Assembly: GCA_963828825.1 (NCBI GenBank)
Contig: CAWHGF010000007.1
Location: forward strand, 372,001 to 436,000
From: Bog-473 sp963828825
GTDB lineage: Bacteria; Actinomycetota; Acidimicrobiia; Acidimicrobiales; RAAP-2
DNA: 64,000 bases
Direction: 5' to 3'
Shown in pieces: positions 50,893 through 58,864 of the stretch. How positions within the stretch are numbered: position 1 is the first letter of the stretch; each line of letters starts with the position of its first letter. A program made the translations under genes and the position numbers. Below the pieces are notes generated by a model that was not told the origin of the DNA, made no database searches, and was given only the letters and a program-made list of their open reading frames with translations.

Positions 50893-51723
50893 CTAGCGGA
50901 TCGGCTCGTCGCCGCTCATGGTGGTGCGGTGCATCTCTCGCGCCGAGGCCGGGTCGTAGGGCTGCACCCGGTGCATCACACCGGTGTTGTCCCAGATGAC
51001 CAGGTCGCCCACCGTCCACTCGTGCCGGTAGACGCGCCCGGGCGCCGTCGCCCGGTCGACCAGGTCGTCGAGCAGCGCCTTGCCCCCGGCGAGGTCCATC
51101 CCGACGACGTGTGCCGCCGAGGCGCCGATCACCAGGGAGCGCCGACCCGAGCGGTGCTGCCAGACCAGCGGGTGCTCCTTGTCGGGCTTCGACCGCCACC
51201 CCGCCAGCTGCTCGGGCGTGGGGTCGGGGTTGACCAGGCGCTGGGAGGCCTCCAGGGAATGGAGGACGCGGAGGTCCTCGTACCGCGTCTTCTCCGGGTC
51301 GGTGAGGTCGTCGTAGGCGGCGTACGTGCTGGCGAACTCGGTCTCGCCACCCGTGGCGGAGATCACGTGCGCGCTGAGCGTCGTGGCCTTGGTGGGGACG
51401 TCGTCCTGCGCGCCGTCGATGTGCCAGTAGACCGTCCCCCGCAGGTACGCCGCCGTGGCGCTCTTCGTCGGATCCAGTGTGACGTTGAAGATCCGCGGCG
51501 GTGCGGCGGGCTCGGCCTTCCCGACGTCGTCGAGCCGCTTGGAGAAGGCGACCTGGGTGTCGTCGTCGATGTGGAGCTTGCGGAACACGAGGACCCCGTT
51601 CTCCTCGAGCGCCTCCATGCAGGCCGCCGGCAACGTCTCGTCCTGCAGCAGGCGCTCCGGGTCGAGCCCGAGCACCTCGGCCCCGACGGTCGCCGCGAGC
51701 TTCTTCGTCGTGAGCGTGCTCAC
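50893..51723 (-). CDS. TauD/TfdA-type Fe(II)/2-oxoglutarate dioxygenase
   Basis: 276 residues. The iron facial triad is visible: VYWHIDGAQ (HxD) and VMHRVQPYD (distal His), with the 2-oxoglutarate-binding Arg in AREMHRTTM. There is no N-terminal signal. It hydroxylates an unknown substrate, releasing CO2 and succinate. It is followed by the amidohydrolase (8-bp gap) and preceded by an SDR on the same strand (61 bp), so a hydroxylation followed by dehydrogenation or hydrolysis is plausible. Confidence 0.9.
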   Translation of the reverse strand: MSTLTTKKLAATVGAEVLGLDPERLLQDETLPAACMEALEENGVLVFRKLHIDDDTQVAFSKRLDDVGKAEPAAPPRIFNVTLDPTKSATAAYLRGTVYWHIDGAQDDVPTKATTLSAHVISATGGETEFASTYAAYDDLTDPEKTRYEDLRVLHSLEASQRLVNPDPTPEQLAGWRSKPDKEHPLVWQHRSGRRSLVIGASAAHVVGMDLAGGKALLDDLVDRATAPGRVYRHEWTVGDLVIWDNTGVMHRVQPYDPASAREMHRTTMSGDEPIR

Positions 51724-51784
51724 GGTGTGCTCCTCTCCATCCCCCGCCCCTACCAGGGCGCGCCCGCTGCCGGGACGGCCGGGC

Positions 51785-52528
51785 TCACAGGTACCAGCCG
51801 CCGTTCACGTTGATCTGCTGGCCGGTGATGTACCCGGCCTCCTCGGAGCACAGGAAGGCACACGCGACCGCAACGTCGTCGGGTGTGCCGGCGCGCCCGA
51901 GCGGTGCCCGCGCCAACACCTGCTCCATGCTGGCCATCGCCCCGGACTCGATGGGCCGCCGCATCATGGGGGTGTCGATGACGCCGGGTGGGATGGTGTT
52001 CACCGTGATGCCGCTCGGTGCCAGGTCGAGCGCGAGCGCCTTGGTCAGCGCGATGACACCACCCTTCGACGCCACGTAGTGGGACATACGGCGGGTGCCC
52101 GACTGGGCCGAGGACGAGGAGATCGTCACGATCCTTCCCCAGCCGGCCTCGATCATGTCGGGCACCGCAGCCTGAAGACAGTGGAACGTCCCCGTGAGAT
52201 TGACCGCCATCATCCGGTCCCACGCATCGGCGTCGATGTCGAGGAAGTCCACGAATCCCTCGATGCCGGCGCTGGTCACCATGATCCCGATGGGCCCGAA
52301 GGTGGTCCGGACCTCGCCGAGTGCGAAGTCGATGGCCGCCCGGTCGCTCACGTCGACACGGGCTCCCAGCGCAGTGGCGTCCTCGGCCTGAATCTCCTTC
52401 GCCACCTGGTCGGCCGCCTCACCGTTGATGTCGAGCACGGCCACCTTGCGTCCCTGTCGGGCCAAGTGGTGGCAGATGGCCCGGCCCATGCCGGATCCGC
52501 CACCGGTGACGACTGCGACACGACTCAT
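51785..52528 (-). CDS. Short-chain dehydrogenase/reductase (SDR)
   Basis: 247 residues from the ATG at 52528 (MSRVAVVTGGGSGMG); the frame is open further upstream but that part has no family features. TGGGSGMGRAI is the cofactor motif, VTISSSSAQ has the Ser, and SHYVASKGGV is YxxxK; INVNGGWYL closes the protein. It is FabG-like in size and layout. A near-consensus promoter lies about 170 bp upstream on the same strand. Probably transcribed with the dioxygenase and amidohydrolase. Confidence 0.9.
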   Translation of the reverse strand: MSRVAVVTGGGSGMGRAICHHLARQGRKVAVLDINGEAADQVAKEIQAEDATALGARVDVSDRAAIDFALGEVRTTFGPIGIMVTSAGIEGFVDFLDIDADAWDRMMAVNLTGTFHCLQAAVPDMIEAGWGRIVTISSSSAQSGTRRMSHYVASKGGVIALTKALALDLAPSGITVNTIPPGVIDTPMMRRPIESGAMASMEQVLARAPLGRAGTPDDVAVACAFLCSEEAGYITGQQINVNGGWYL

Positions 52529-52689
52529 CGACGACCGCCGCTCTCCATGCGGGCCTCCCATTCGTTCAGCCTCCCCGATCGAGTCCGAGGACGTCACCCC
52601 ACCCGTAGTTCCGGTCACCTTCGCGGGCGCAGTGCCTCGGCAATCGCTCCGGCCCCTGCCGGCCTGATCCGTGCCGGTAGAGTGCTCGG

Positions 52690-52718
52690 ATGTTATTGAC
52701 AGTGCAAAATCCTGTCAA
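52690..52718 (-). promoter_or_regulatory. Sigma70-like promoter with embedded inverted repeat
   Basis: On the minus strand TTGACA (52718-52713) and TAACAT (52695-52690) are separated by 17 bp, a near-consensus housekeeping promoter for the SDR at 52528. The same stretch holds an inverted repeat TTGACAG-N9-CTGTCAA (52696-52718), so a regulator could cover the -35 box. Confidence 0.55.
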
Positions 52719-52758
52719 GCGTCCCTAGCAGCTGGCGATAGCGAGATGTACTGTTGAC

Positions 52759-52773
52759 GAGAATGTCATTTCC
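52759..52773. promoter_or_regulatory. AGAAT-N3-ATTCT-like element upstream of the LLM gene
   Basis: GAGAAT-GTC-ATTTCC, similar to the palindrome at 43284 (CAGAAT-CAT-ATTCTG). It lies 19 bp upstream of the LLM start. It overlaps a TTGAC-N6-GTCAT stretch that faintly resembles the other recurrent element. Weak evidence alone. Confidence 0.35.
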
Positions 52774-52792
52774 GGATTGAGAGGAGGCTCGG

Positions 52793-53755
52793 ATGCGGAT
52801 CGGTCTTCAGGTGAGCGCCGACCGGGGTCGGTACGCGACCAAGGTGGAGAAACTCCAGGCCGACGCCCGCTGGGCCGACGAGGCCGGCTTGGACTCGGTC
52901 TGGACGCCGCAGATCCCCGACGAGTTCGACGTCATGACGGCGGCCACCCTCATTGGTGCGGCCACCTCGCGCATCGAAGTCGGGACGGCCATCGTCCCCC
53001 TCCAGCCGCGCCACCCCATCGTGCTGGCCCAGCAGGCGCTATCCAATCAGGCGGTCTGCGAAGGTCGCTTCACCCTCGGGTTGGGTGTCTCGCACCACTG
53101 GATCATTCAGGACATGCTCGGCCTGCCCTACGAGCGGCAGGTCACGACCATGCGCTGCTACCTCGACGTCCTGGACCAGGCTCTGCGCGGCCCGGGGCTC
53201 GTCGAGGTGGAGAACGAACTGTTCAACATCCGCAACCCTCTCGACATCACGGACATCACACCGACGCCGGTCATGATCGCCGCCCTGGGCCCGGTGATGC
53301 TGAAATTGGCCGGCGAGCGGGCGGCCGGCACCACCTTGTGGCTGGCCGACGAGCGCACCATCGCGTCGCACGTCGTCCCGACCATCACGAAGGCCGCCGA
53401 AGCGGCGGGCCGCCCTGCACCGCCCCGGATCCTGGCGGGCGTACCTGTCTGCCTGTGTCGCGACGAAGAGATCGACGCCGCCATTGCACGCACGAACCGC
53501 ACCCTCAGCGAGGTGGAGGCGTCACCGAACTACGTGCGGCTGATGGAGCACGGCGATGCCAGCACCATCGGCGACGTCCTCGTCTGCGGGAGCGAGGCCA
53601 CCATGGAGAAGCGCCTGCGCAGCTTCGCCGACGCCGGCCTCACTGACTTCAACGCCCGCGTGGTGCCGCTCGGCGAAAGCCGGGACGAGATCAAGGCCTC
53701 AGCCGAGCGGACGCGCGCATTCCTGGCGGCCGTCGCTCCCTCGCTCCGGACCTGA
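52793..53755 (+). CDS. LLM-class (F420- or FMN-dependent) oxidoreductase
   Basis: 320 residues; GAGAGGAGG is just upstream of the ATG. The luciferase-like TIM barrel is seen from MRIGLQVSADRGRYATKVEK, AGLDSVWTPQIPDEFDVMTA, SRIEVGTAIVPLQPRHP and FTLGLGVSHHWIIQDMLG. The N terminus and the SRIEVGTAIVPL pattern fit F420-dependent actinobacterial members. The reaction is oxidoreduction of an unknown substrate. It is divergent from the SDR run and converges on a TetR gene. Confidence 0.87.
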   Translation: MRIGLQVSADRGRYATKVEKLQADARWADEAGLDSVWTPQIPDEFDVMTAATLIGAATSRIEVGTAIVPLQPRHPIVLAQQALSNQAVCEGRFTLGLGVSHHWIIQDMLGLPYERQVTTMRCYLDVLDQALRGPGLVEVENELFNIRNPLDITDITPTPVMIAALGPVMLKLAGERAAGTTLWLADERTIASHVVPTITKAAEAAGRPAPPRILAGVPVCLCRDEEIDAAIARTNRTLSEVEASPNYVRLMEHGDASTIGDVLVCGSEATMEKRLRSFADAGLTDFNARVVPLGESRDEIKASAERTRAFLAAVAPSLRT

Positions 53756-53768
53756 GATCCCTTCGGCC

Positions 53769-54488
53769 TCAGTCCGGCCGGCGGGTCACGATGCCGCCCG
53801 AGAGGAAGTCCCAGATCTGGTTGGCGGCATGGTCGCCGTCCACCGCTTCCTCGTTGCCGCTGATGGTCTGCGCGTACGCCGCATTGAACATGATCGTCGA
53901 CAGGATCACGCCGGCCACTTCCGCCTGGTTCAGACCGGAAGGGACGTCCCCGGCCTTGGCGGCGTCCTCGAGGACCGTCTCCAGGAGGGAAACGAGAGGG
54001 ACGAAGGCCCGGGACGCCTCCGTCTGGTGGGCGGTGAGCAGCTGGTGGCAGAACTCGGCCAGCACCGGTGTGGGATTGTTCTTCGACGGCCGGCCCTTGG
54101 GCGCCGGCAGGCACATGCGGTAGTACTCGACGACGAAGCAGTGGAGCCGTTCGAGGGGCGTGTCCCGGCGGGCGATCTGCTCCTCCAGCCGGTCCGCCGT
54201 CGACAGGATCGCCTCGTCGAAGAGGGCGAGGAGCAACTCGTGCTTGCCGGCGAAGTACTGGTAGAAGCTGCGCAGCGACTGCCCCGAGCGGTCGACCACC
54301 TCCTGGACCGTGAACTCCTTGCCGGACTCGGCCCTGGCCAGCAGCTCGAAGCCGGCGTCGAGAAAGCGCTGGACCCGCCCCTCGCTCCGCAACCGGGCCG
54401 AGTCCAGGGACCGGGCCACGGCGAGGTCACGCCGCCTGACCGGTTCAGCGGCGGCGTTGGGGCCTGCGGAAGGATCCTCAACTGACAT
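53769..54488 (-). CDS. TetR-family transcriptional regulator
   Basis: 239 residues. Helix-turn-helix: RVQRFLDAGFELLARAESGK, then FTVQEVVDRSGQSLRSFYQY, then FAGKHELLLALFDEA. A ligand domain of normal size follows (ERLHCFVVEYYRMCLPAPK). An inverted repeat GAGAG-N5-CTCTC lies 36-50 bp upstream (about 54522-54536). It is between the LLM gene and the SnoaL/acyl-CoA dehydrogenase operon and may control both, and perhaps the AGAAT-type elements of this part of the window. Confidence 0.88.
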   Translation of the reverse strand: MSVEDPSAGPNAAAEPVRRRDLAVARSLDSARLRSEGRVQRFLDAGFELLARAESGKEFTVQEVVDRSGQSLRSFYQYFAGKHELLLALFDEAILSTADRLEEQIARRDTPLERLHCFVVEYYRMCLPAPKGRPSKNNPTPVLAEFCHQLLTAHQTEASRAFVPLVSLLETVLEDAAKAGDVPSGLNQAEVAGVILSTIMFNAAYAQTISGNEEAVDGDHAANQIWDFLSGGIVTRRPD

Positions 54489-54648
54489 CGGGTCAGCTTA
54501 ACGGCTGTTGTCCCAATTTGAGAGCTTCACTCTCCCCAGACTGCGGCTCGTTGGGATGAAATTCTGCAATCGCACTTCCACCTCCACCCGGTACGGTCAG
54601 GGGCCGGTGCGCGACCACCTGCCGTGCATACAGCCAATTACCATTTAA

Positions 54649-54663
54649 GAGAATGCTGTTATC
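54649..54663. promoter_or_regulatory. AGAAT-N3-ATTCT-like element upstream of the SnoaL/ACAD operon
   Basis: GAGAAT-GCT-GTTATC in an AT-rich patch about 64 bp upstream of the SnoaL-like gene. The left half matches the element at 52759 exactly. Confidence 0.35.
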
Positions 54664-54726
54664 GTGGCGGGAAGTTCCTGGCAGGACGTCTGATGACCCC
54701 GAGAGGATCGAGGAGAACGCGCACCC

Positions 54727-55167
54727 ATGGACCAGTCACAGATCGCGGACATCACGGAGATCGAGCAGTTGCTGGCCCGCTACGCGGTCGGCATGACCCG
54801 GGACGACATCGACGCGGTCATTGAGGTCTTCACGGCCGACGGGACGTACTGCGCGTTCGGTGAGACGTACGCACTGGGTGACTTCCCCGCCCTGGTCCGG
54901 GCTGCGCCAAAGGGCCTCTTCCTCACCGGCACACCGGAACTGGAGCTCGACGGTGACGCCGGCACGGGGATGCAGACGCTCTGCTTCGTCGACCAGACCA
55001 CACACGACATGCGCATCGGCTACTACAAAGATGCCTACCGGCGGACGGCAGAGGGTTGGAGGCTCCACACCCGCTCCATGACCTTCCTCCGCCGCAGTGG
55101 CGCCCGCGACGCCGGGAAGCCACACGACCCGGCGCGGCCCGCGCCCTCGGCAGACACGACCAGCTAG
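54727..55167 (+). CDS. SnoaL-like (NTF2-fold) protein
   Basis: 146 residues. The start QSQIADITEIEQLLARYAVG, then VIEVFTADGTYCAFGE and the C-terminal RIGYYKDAYRRTAEGWRLHT followed by RSMTFLRRS are typical of the SnoaL-like NTF2 superfamily, small cone-shaped proteins that act as isomerases, dehydratases or hydratases. It is followed 11 bp later by an acyl-CoA dehydrogenase gene on the same strand. The catalytic residues cannot be assigned. Confidence 0.85.
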   Translation: MDQSQIADITEIEQLLARYAVGMTRDDIDAVIEVFTADGTYCAFGETYALGDFPALVRAAPKGLFLTGTPELELDGDAGTGMQTLCFVDQTTHDMRIGYYKDAYRRTAEGWRLHTRSMTFLRRSGARDAGKPHDPARPAPSADTTS

Positions 55168-55178
55168 GGGCGGGCCTC

Positions 55179-56309
55179 GTGGAGCTCCGGGACTTCAAGT
55201 CGGCCGTCGACGACTGGCTGGACGAGCACGAGAGCGAGCTCGCCATCGCCTACGAGGGGATCGGGACGCTCGACGAGCAGATGGCGCAGCTGCGCAAGGT
55301 GATGCGGTTGACGTACGACGCCGGCTTCATGCGTATGGGTTGGCCGGAGCGCGTGGGCGGGTTGGGAGGCTCGAACCTCCTCCGTGCCTATCTCGGAGAG
55401 GTGCTCACGGCGCGCGACCTCGTCGAGCCGGGCATCTACTCCATGCCCGAGGTGCTGGCCCCGACGATGATCGACTACGCACCCGAGGACCTGGCAGCAG
55501 AGATGGTGCCACGCCTCCTGCGCGGCGAGGAGATCTGGTGCCAGGGGTTCTCGGAGCCGGGAACGGGGAGCAACCTGGCCTCGCTCGCCTGCCGGGCGAC
55601 GCGGACGGACGGCGGCTGGAGGATCAACGGCCAGAAGGTGTGGACGAGCCTGGCCCAGTACGCGCAACGGTGTGTGCTCCTGACGCGCACAGGGACGCCC
55701 GAATCCACGCACAAAGGGATCACCGCGTTGTTCATCGACATGGACAGCGCCGGCATCACCGTGCGACCCATTGAGACGATGCACGGCGCCCGGGAGTTCT
55801 GTGAAGTCTTCTTCGACGACGTCGTCGTGCCGCTCGACCGGGTCCTCGGTGCGGTGGATCACGGCTGGTCCATTGCCATGGACCTCCTCCCCTACGAGCG
55901 CAGTACGGCGCTCTGGCACCGGGCCTCGTACCTGCAGCGGCGGCTCGAACAGTTGGTCTCGGGCACCCCTGCCGGGGCGCTGAACCCCGCCGCGGTGGGT
56001 GAGGCGACCGAACTCCTCTGGGCCTTCCGGGCCCGTTCCCGCGCCACCCAGCGCAGACTCGCGGCCGGCGAGACCCTGGGGCCGGAGACGTCGATCGACA
56101 AGGTGCTGGTGGCGACGGCCGAGCAAGCCGTGTTCGACCTCGTCGCCGAAGGGATGGGTGCGGAGGTGGCGCTCGGGGACGACCCGGTCAGCCAACGCTG
56201 GCGCGCCGGGTTCCTCTACTCGCGCGCCGCGACGATCTACGGGGGCAGCGCCGAGGTGCAGCGCAACATCATCGCCCGCCGGCTCCTCGACCTCGGAGCC
56301 GACCGCTGA
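55179..56309 (+). CDS. Acyl-CoA dehydrogenase, likely subunit of a heteromeric enzyme
   Basis: 376 residues from a GTG at 55179 (VELRDFKSAVDDWLDEH), with AGGGGCGGG upstream. QGFSEPGTGSNLASLACRA, WRINGQKVWTSLAQYAQRC and ATIYGGSAEVQRNIIARRLL are the family motifs. At the usual YEGT Glu there is Gly (IYGGS), as in the heteromeric type. The next gene encodes a smaller acyl-CoA-dehydrogenase-like protein and overlaps by one base (TGATG), so the two should form one enzyme. Substrate unknown; SnoaL-like protein upstream suggests a following hydration. Confidence 0.88.
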   Translation: MELRDFKSAVDDWLDEHESELAIAYEGIGTLDEQMAQLRKVMRLTYDAGFMRMGWPERVGGLGGSNLLRAYLGEVLTARDLVEPGIYSMPEVLAPTMIDYAPEDLAAEMVPRLLRGEEIWCQGFSEPGTGSNLASLACRATRTDGGWRINGQKVWTSLAQYAQRCVLLTRTGTPESTHKGITALFIDMDSAGITVRPIETMHGAREFCEVFFDDVVVPLDRVLGAVDHGWSIAMDLLPYERSTALWHRASYLQRRLEQLVSGTPAGALNPAAVGEATELLWAFRARSRATQRRLAAGETLGPETSIDKVLVATAEQAVFDLVAEGMGAEVALGDDPVSQRWRAGFLYSRAATIYGGSAEVQRNIIARRLLDLGADR

Positions 56310-57262
56310 TGGAAGCGGCAGAGCGCGCCCTCTTCGAGAGCGGCGTCCGGCACGCGACCGAGGCAGGCAGCGGTGCTGCGCTCGATGCCGCTCTCGAGGA
56401 CCTTGGCTGGCGGGACGCGCTGGGCGCCGACCGCCCCGCCGCGGTCTCCGTCCTCTTCGAGTGCCTCGGCGCGACCAATGCCACCTCGGCCGCGCTCGAC
56501 TGGCTGCTCTCGGCCGCCCTGGGTTCGAGTGCCGACGGCGCGGTGGTCCTGCCTCCGCTCCGGCAATGCGGGCCGCCCGGACAGCGCAACGGGGACCGGT
56601 GCCTGGTGCATGGGGTGGGCACGGAAGCCCTGAAACGTGCCGACAGAGCTCTCGTGGTGACCGCGGCCGCCGACGGCGGCTCTGCGTATGTCGTCGAGAC
56701 GCGCCTGCTCCAGCGCCGGCCGGTGCACGGCCTCGATCCGGCACTGGGCCTGGTCGAGGTGACGGGCGAATTCGATACGGCGCAGGCGGCGCACCCCGAG
56801 CCGGTCGACTGGGCGGTCGCCATGGCCGTGGGGCAGCTCGCCCTCGGCCACGAGCTCGTCGGTGCGGGCCGCGCCATGCTCGAGCTCGCGCGCGTGCATG
56901 CGCTGGAGCGCATCCAATTCGGGCGACCCATCGGGACATTCCAGGCGGTCCGCCACCGGCTGGCCGAAAGCCTGGTGGTCCTGGAGGCCGCCGCCGCGCT
57001 GCTCGACGGCTCCTGGGATGACCCCTCCGCCGTGACGGCCGCCATGGCCAAGTCGTTCGCCGGTCGATCGGCCCGCACGGTGTCCCGGCACTGCCAACAA
57101 GTGCTGGCCGGCATCGGCTTCACCACCGAGCACCCGCTGCACCTCTTCATCCGACGGACGATCGTGCTGGACCAGCTGCTCGGCGCCGGAAGCGTGCTGA
57201 CCTGTCAGCTGGGCACCGACATCCTGCGGAGCGGCACGTTGCCCGCCGCGTTCCCCCTCTGA
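56309..57262 (+). CDS. Acyl-CoA dehydrogenase-like partner subunit
   Basis: 317 residues, shorter than a full acyl-CoA dehydrogenase (about 380). The N-terminal helical part is poorly conserved (ALFESGVRHATEAGSG), while the C-terminal half has FGRPIGTFQAVRHRLAESLV and LAGIGFTTEHPLHLFIRRTI, typical of the small partner of heteromeric FadE enzymes. Translational coupling with 55179 supports a complex. It is followed by the aldehyde dehydrogenase gene after 104 bp. Confidence 0.82.
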   Translation: MEAAERALFESGVRHATEAGSGAALDAALEDLGWRDALGADRPAAVSVLFECLGATNATSAALDWLLSAALGSSADGAVVLPPLRQCGPPGQRNGDRCLVHGVGTEALKRADRALVVTAAADGGSAYVVETRLLQRRPVHGLDPALGLVEVTGEFDTAQAAHPEPVDWAVAMAVGQLALGHELVGAGRAMLELARVHALERIQFGRPIGTFQAVRHRLAESLVVLEAAAALLDGSWDDPSAVTAAMAKSFAGRSARTVSRHCQQVLAGIGFTTEHPLHLFIRRTIVLDQLLGAGSVLTCQLGTDILRSGTLPAAFPL

Positions 57263-57321
57263 CCGCGACGGCGAGGCGGGTTCACCATCGCTCGATTATG
57301 CTGATGGCACTTTTTGATAAC

Positions 57322-57336
57322 TAGGTTTCCATTCTG
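57322..57336. promoter_or_regulatory. AGAAT-N3-ATTCT-like element upstream of the aldehyde dehydrogenase
   Basis: TAGGTT-TCC-ATTCTG: right half matches the palindrome at 43284 exactly, left half poorly. About 30 bp upstream of the ATG, in an AT-rich patch that also contains TTTTTGATAACT. Confidence 0.3.
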
Positions 57337-57366
57337 TGAGAGGCCATTGAGAGACAGGGGTCGGGG

Positions 57367-58848
57367 ATGACGGCAGCGGCGGGGCACGAACAGCGGATGC
57401 TCGTCGACGGCGAGCTCGTCGAGTCCGACACGGGGAAGACCTTCGACAACGTCGACCCGGCCACCGAGAAGGTGCTCGGGCAGGTCGCCGACGGCTCGAG
57501 GGCAGACATGCACCGGGCGATCGACGGCGCCCGCCGCGCCTTCGACGAGAGCGACTGGTCGACCGATCGTGCGCTGCGCACGCATTGCCTCTCCCAGCTG
57601 CAGGACGCGCTCGAGAAGGAGCGCGAAGAGCTCCGCGAGGAGCTCATCCTCGAGGTGGGCTGCCCGCGCATGACCACCCACGCCAACCAGCTCGACATCC
57701 CGCTGGACGGCGCGCTGCGCTACCCGCTCAAGCTCATTGACGAGTTCCCCTGGAGGACCGACCTCAGCGAAGTCGTCGACCGCCGGGGCACGGCCAACAC
57801 GCGTCAGATCTGGAAGGAGCCGATCGGAGTCGTGGGTGCCATCGTGCCGTGGAACTTCCCGCTCGAGGTGACGCTGAACAAGCTCGGGCAGGCCCTCGCG
57901 ACCGGCAACACGGTGATTCTGAAGCCGGCACCGGACACGCCGTGGAATGCCACCCGCCTGGGGCGTCTCGTCGCCGAGCAGACCGACTTCCCGAGCGGGG
58001 TCGTCAACGTCGTGACGTCCTCCGATCATCTCGTCGGTGAGGAGCTGACCCTCTCCCCGAAGGTCGATCTGATTTCGTTCACGGGCTCGACGGCGGTCGG
58101 GAAGCGGATCATGGAGAAGGGTGGCGCCACCCTCAAGCGGACATTCCTCGAACTCGGCGGCAAATCGGCGACGATCGTCCTCGACGACGCCGACTTCGCG
58201 ACATCGGTGCCGTCGGGGATCGCGGTCTGCTTCCATGGCGGGCAGGGCTGCGCGATTCAGACCCGCATGCTCCTCCCCCGCTCACGCTACGAGGAGGGCG
58301 TGGAGATACTGCGGGCGACCCTCTCCTCGGTGGCCTACGGGGACCCGCAGCGGCCCGACGTCCTGATGGGGCCTCTCATCTCGGCGAAGCAGCGCGCACG
58401 CGTCCTCGGTTACATCGAGAAGGGCGTCAACGAGGGGGCGACCCTGGCTCTCGGCGGCGGCCGACCGGCCGGCCTTCCGGCGGGCTGGTACGTCGAGCCG
58501 ACCCTCTTCACCGACGTCGACAACTCCATGACGATCGCCCAGGAGGAGATCTTCGGGCCGGTCCTCGTCGTCATCCCCTTCGATGACGACGACGACGCCG
58601 TGCGGATCGCCAACGACAGTGTCTACGGGCTCTCCGGAGGCGTCTTCTCGGGCTCGCTCGAGCGCTCGCTGCGCGTCGCCGAGCGCGTCCGCACCGGGAC
58701 GTTCGCCGTCAACGGTGGCATGCCGATCGGTCAGGCCGACATGCCCTTCGGGGGATACAAGCACAGCGGGATCGGCCGCCAGAACGGGCTCGCCGGGTTC
58801 GACCAGTACCTCGAGACAAAATCGGTGGCGTGGCCGGCGCCCCACTAG
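57367..58848 (+). CDS. NAD(P)-dependent aldehyde dehydrogenase
   Basis: 493 residues. PWNFPLEVTLNKLGQALATG, FTGSTAVGKRIMEKG, LELGGKSATIVLDDAD and GQGCAIQTRMLLPRSRYEEG (catalytic Cys) are the family motifs. It is very similar along its whole length to 28096-29592, with shared stretches such as MTIAQ(E/Q)EIFGPVLVVIPF, so the two are recent paralogues. It oxidises an aldehyde to an acid. The KshB-like reductase gene follows by 16 bp. An AT-rich promoter patch lies upstream. Confidence 0.92.
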   Translation: MTAAAGHEQRMLVDGELVESDTGKTFDNVDPATEKVLGQVADGSRADMHRAIDGARRAFDESDWSTDRALRTHCLSQLQDALEKEREELREELILEVGCPRMTTHANQLDIPLDGALRYPLKLIDEFPWRTDLSEVVDRRGTANTRQIWKEPIGVVGAIVPWNFPLEVTLNKLGQALATGNTVILKPAPDTPWNATRLGRLVAEQTDFPSGVVNVVTSSDHLVGEELTLSPKVDLISFTGSTAVGKRIMEKGGATLKRTFLELGGKSATIVLDDADFATSVPSGIAVCFHGGQGCAIQTRMLLPRSRYEEGVEILRATLSSVAYGDPQRPDVLMGPLISAKQRARVLGYIEKGVNEGATLALGGGRPAGLPAGWYVEPTLFTDVDNSMTIAQEEIFGPVLVVIPFDDDDDAVRIANDSVYGLSGGVFSGSLERSLRVAERVRTGTFAVNGGMPIGQADMPFGGYKHSGIGRQNGLAGFDQYLETKSVAWPAPH

Positions 58849-58864
58849 GCCGTCCGGACGCGCC

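Noticed and set aside
49579..51813. Plus-strand open frame of 744 codons opposite the amidohydrolase and dioxygenase
   Set aside because: Mirror frame of two good genes on the minus strand; no ribosome-binding site or domain.
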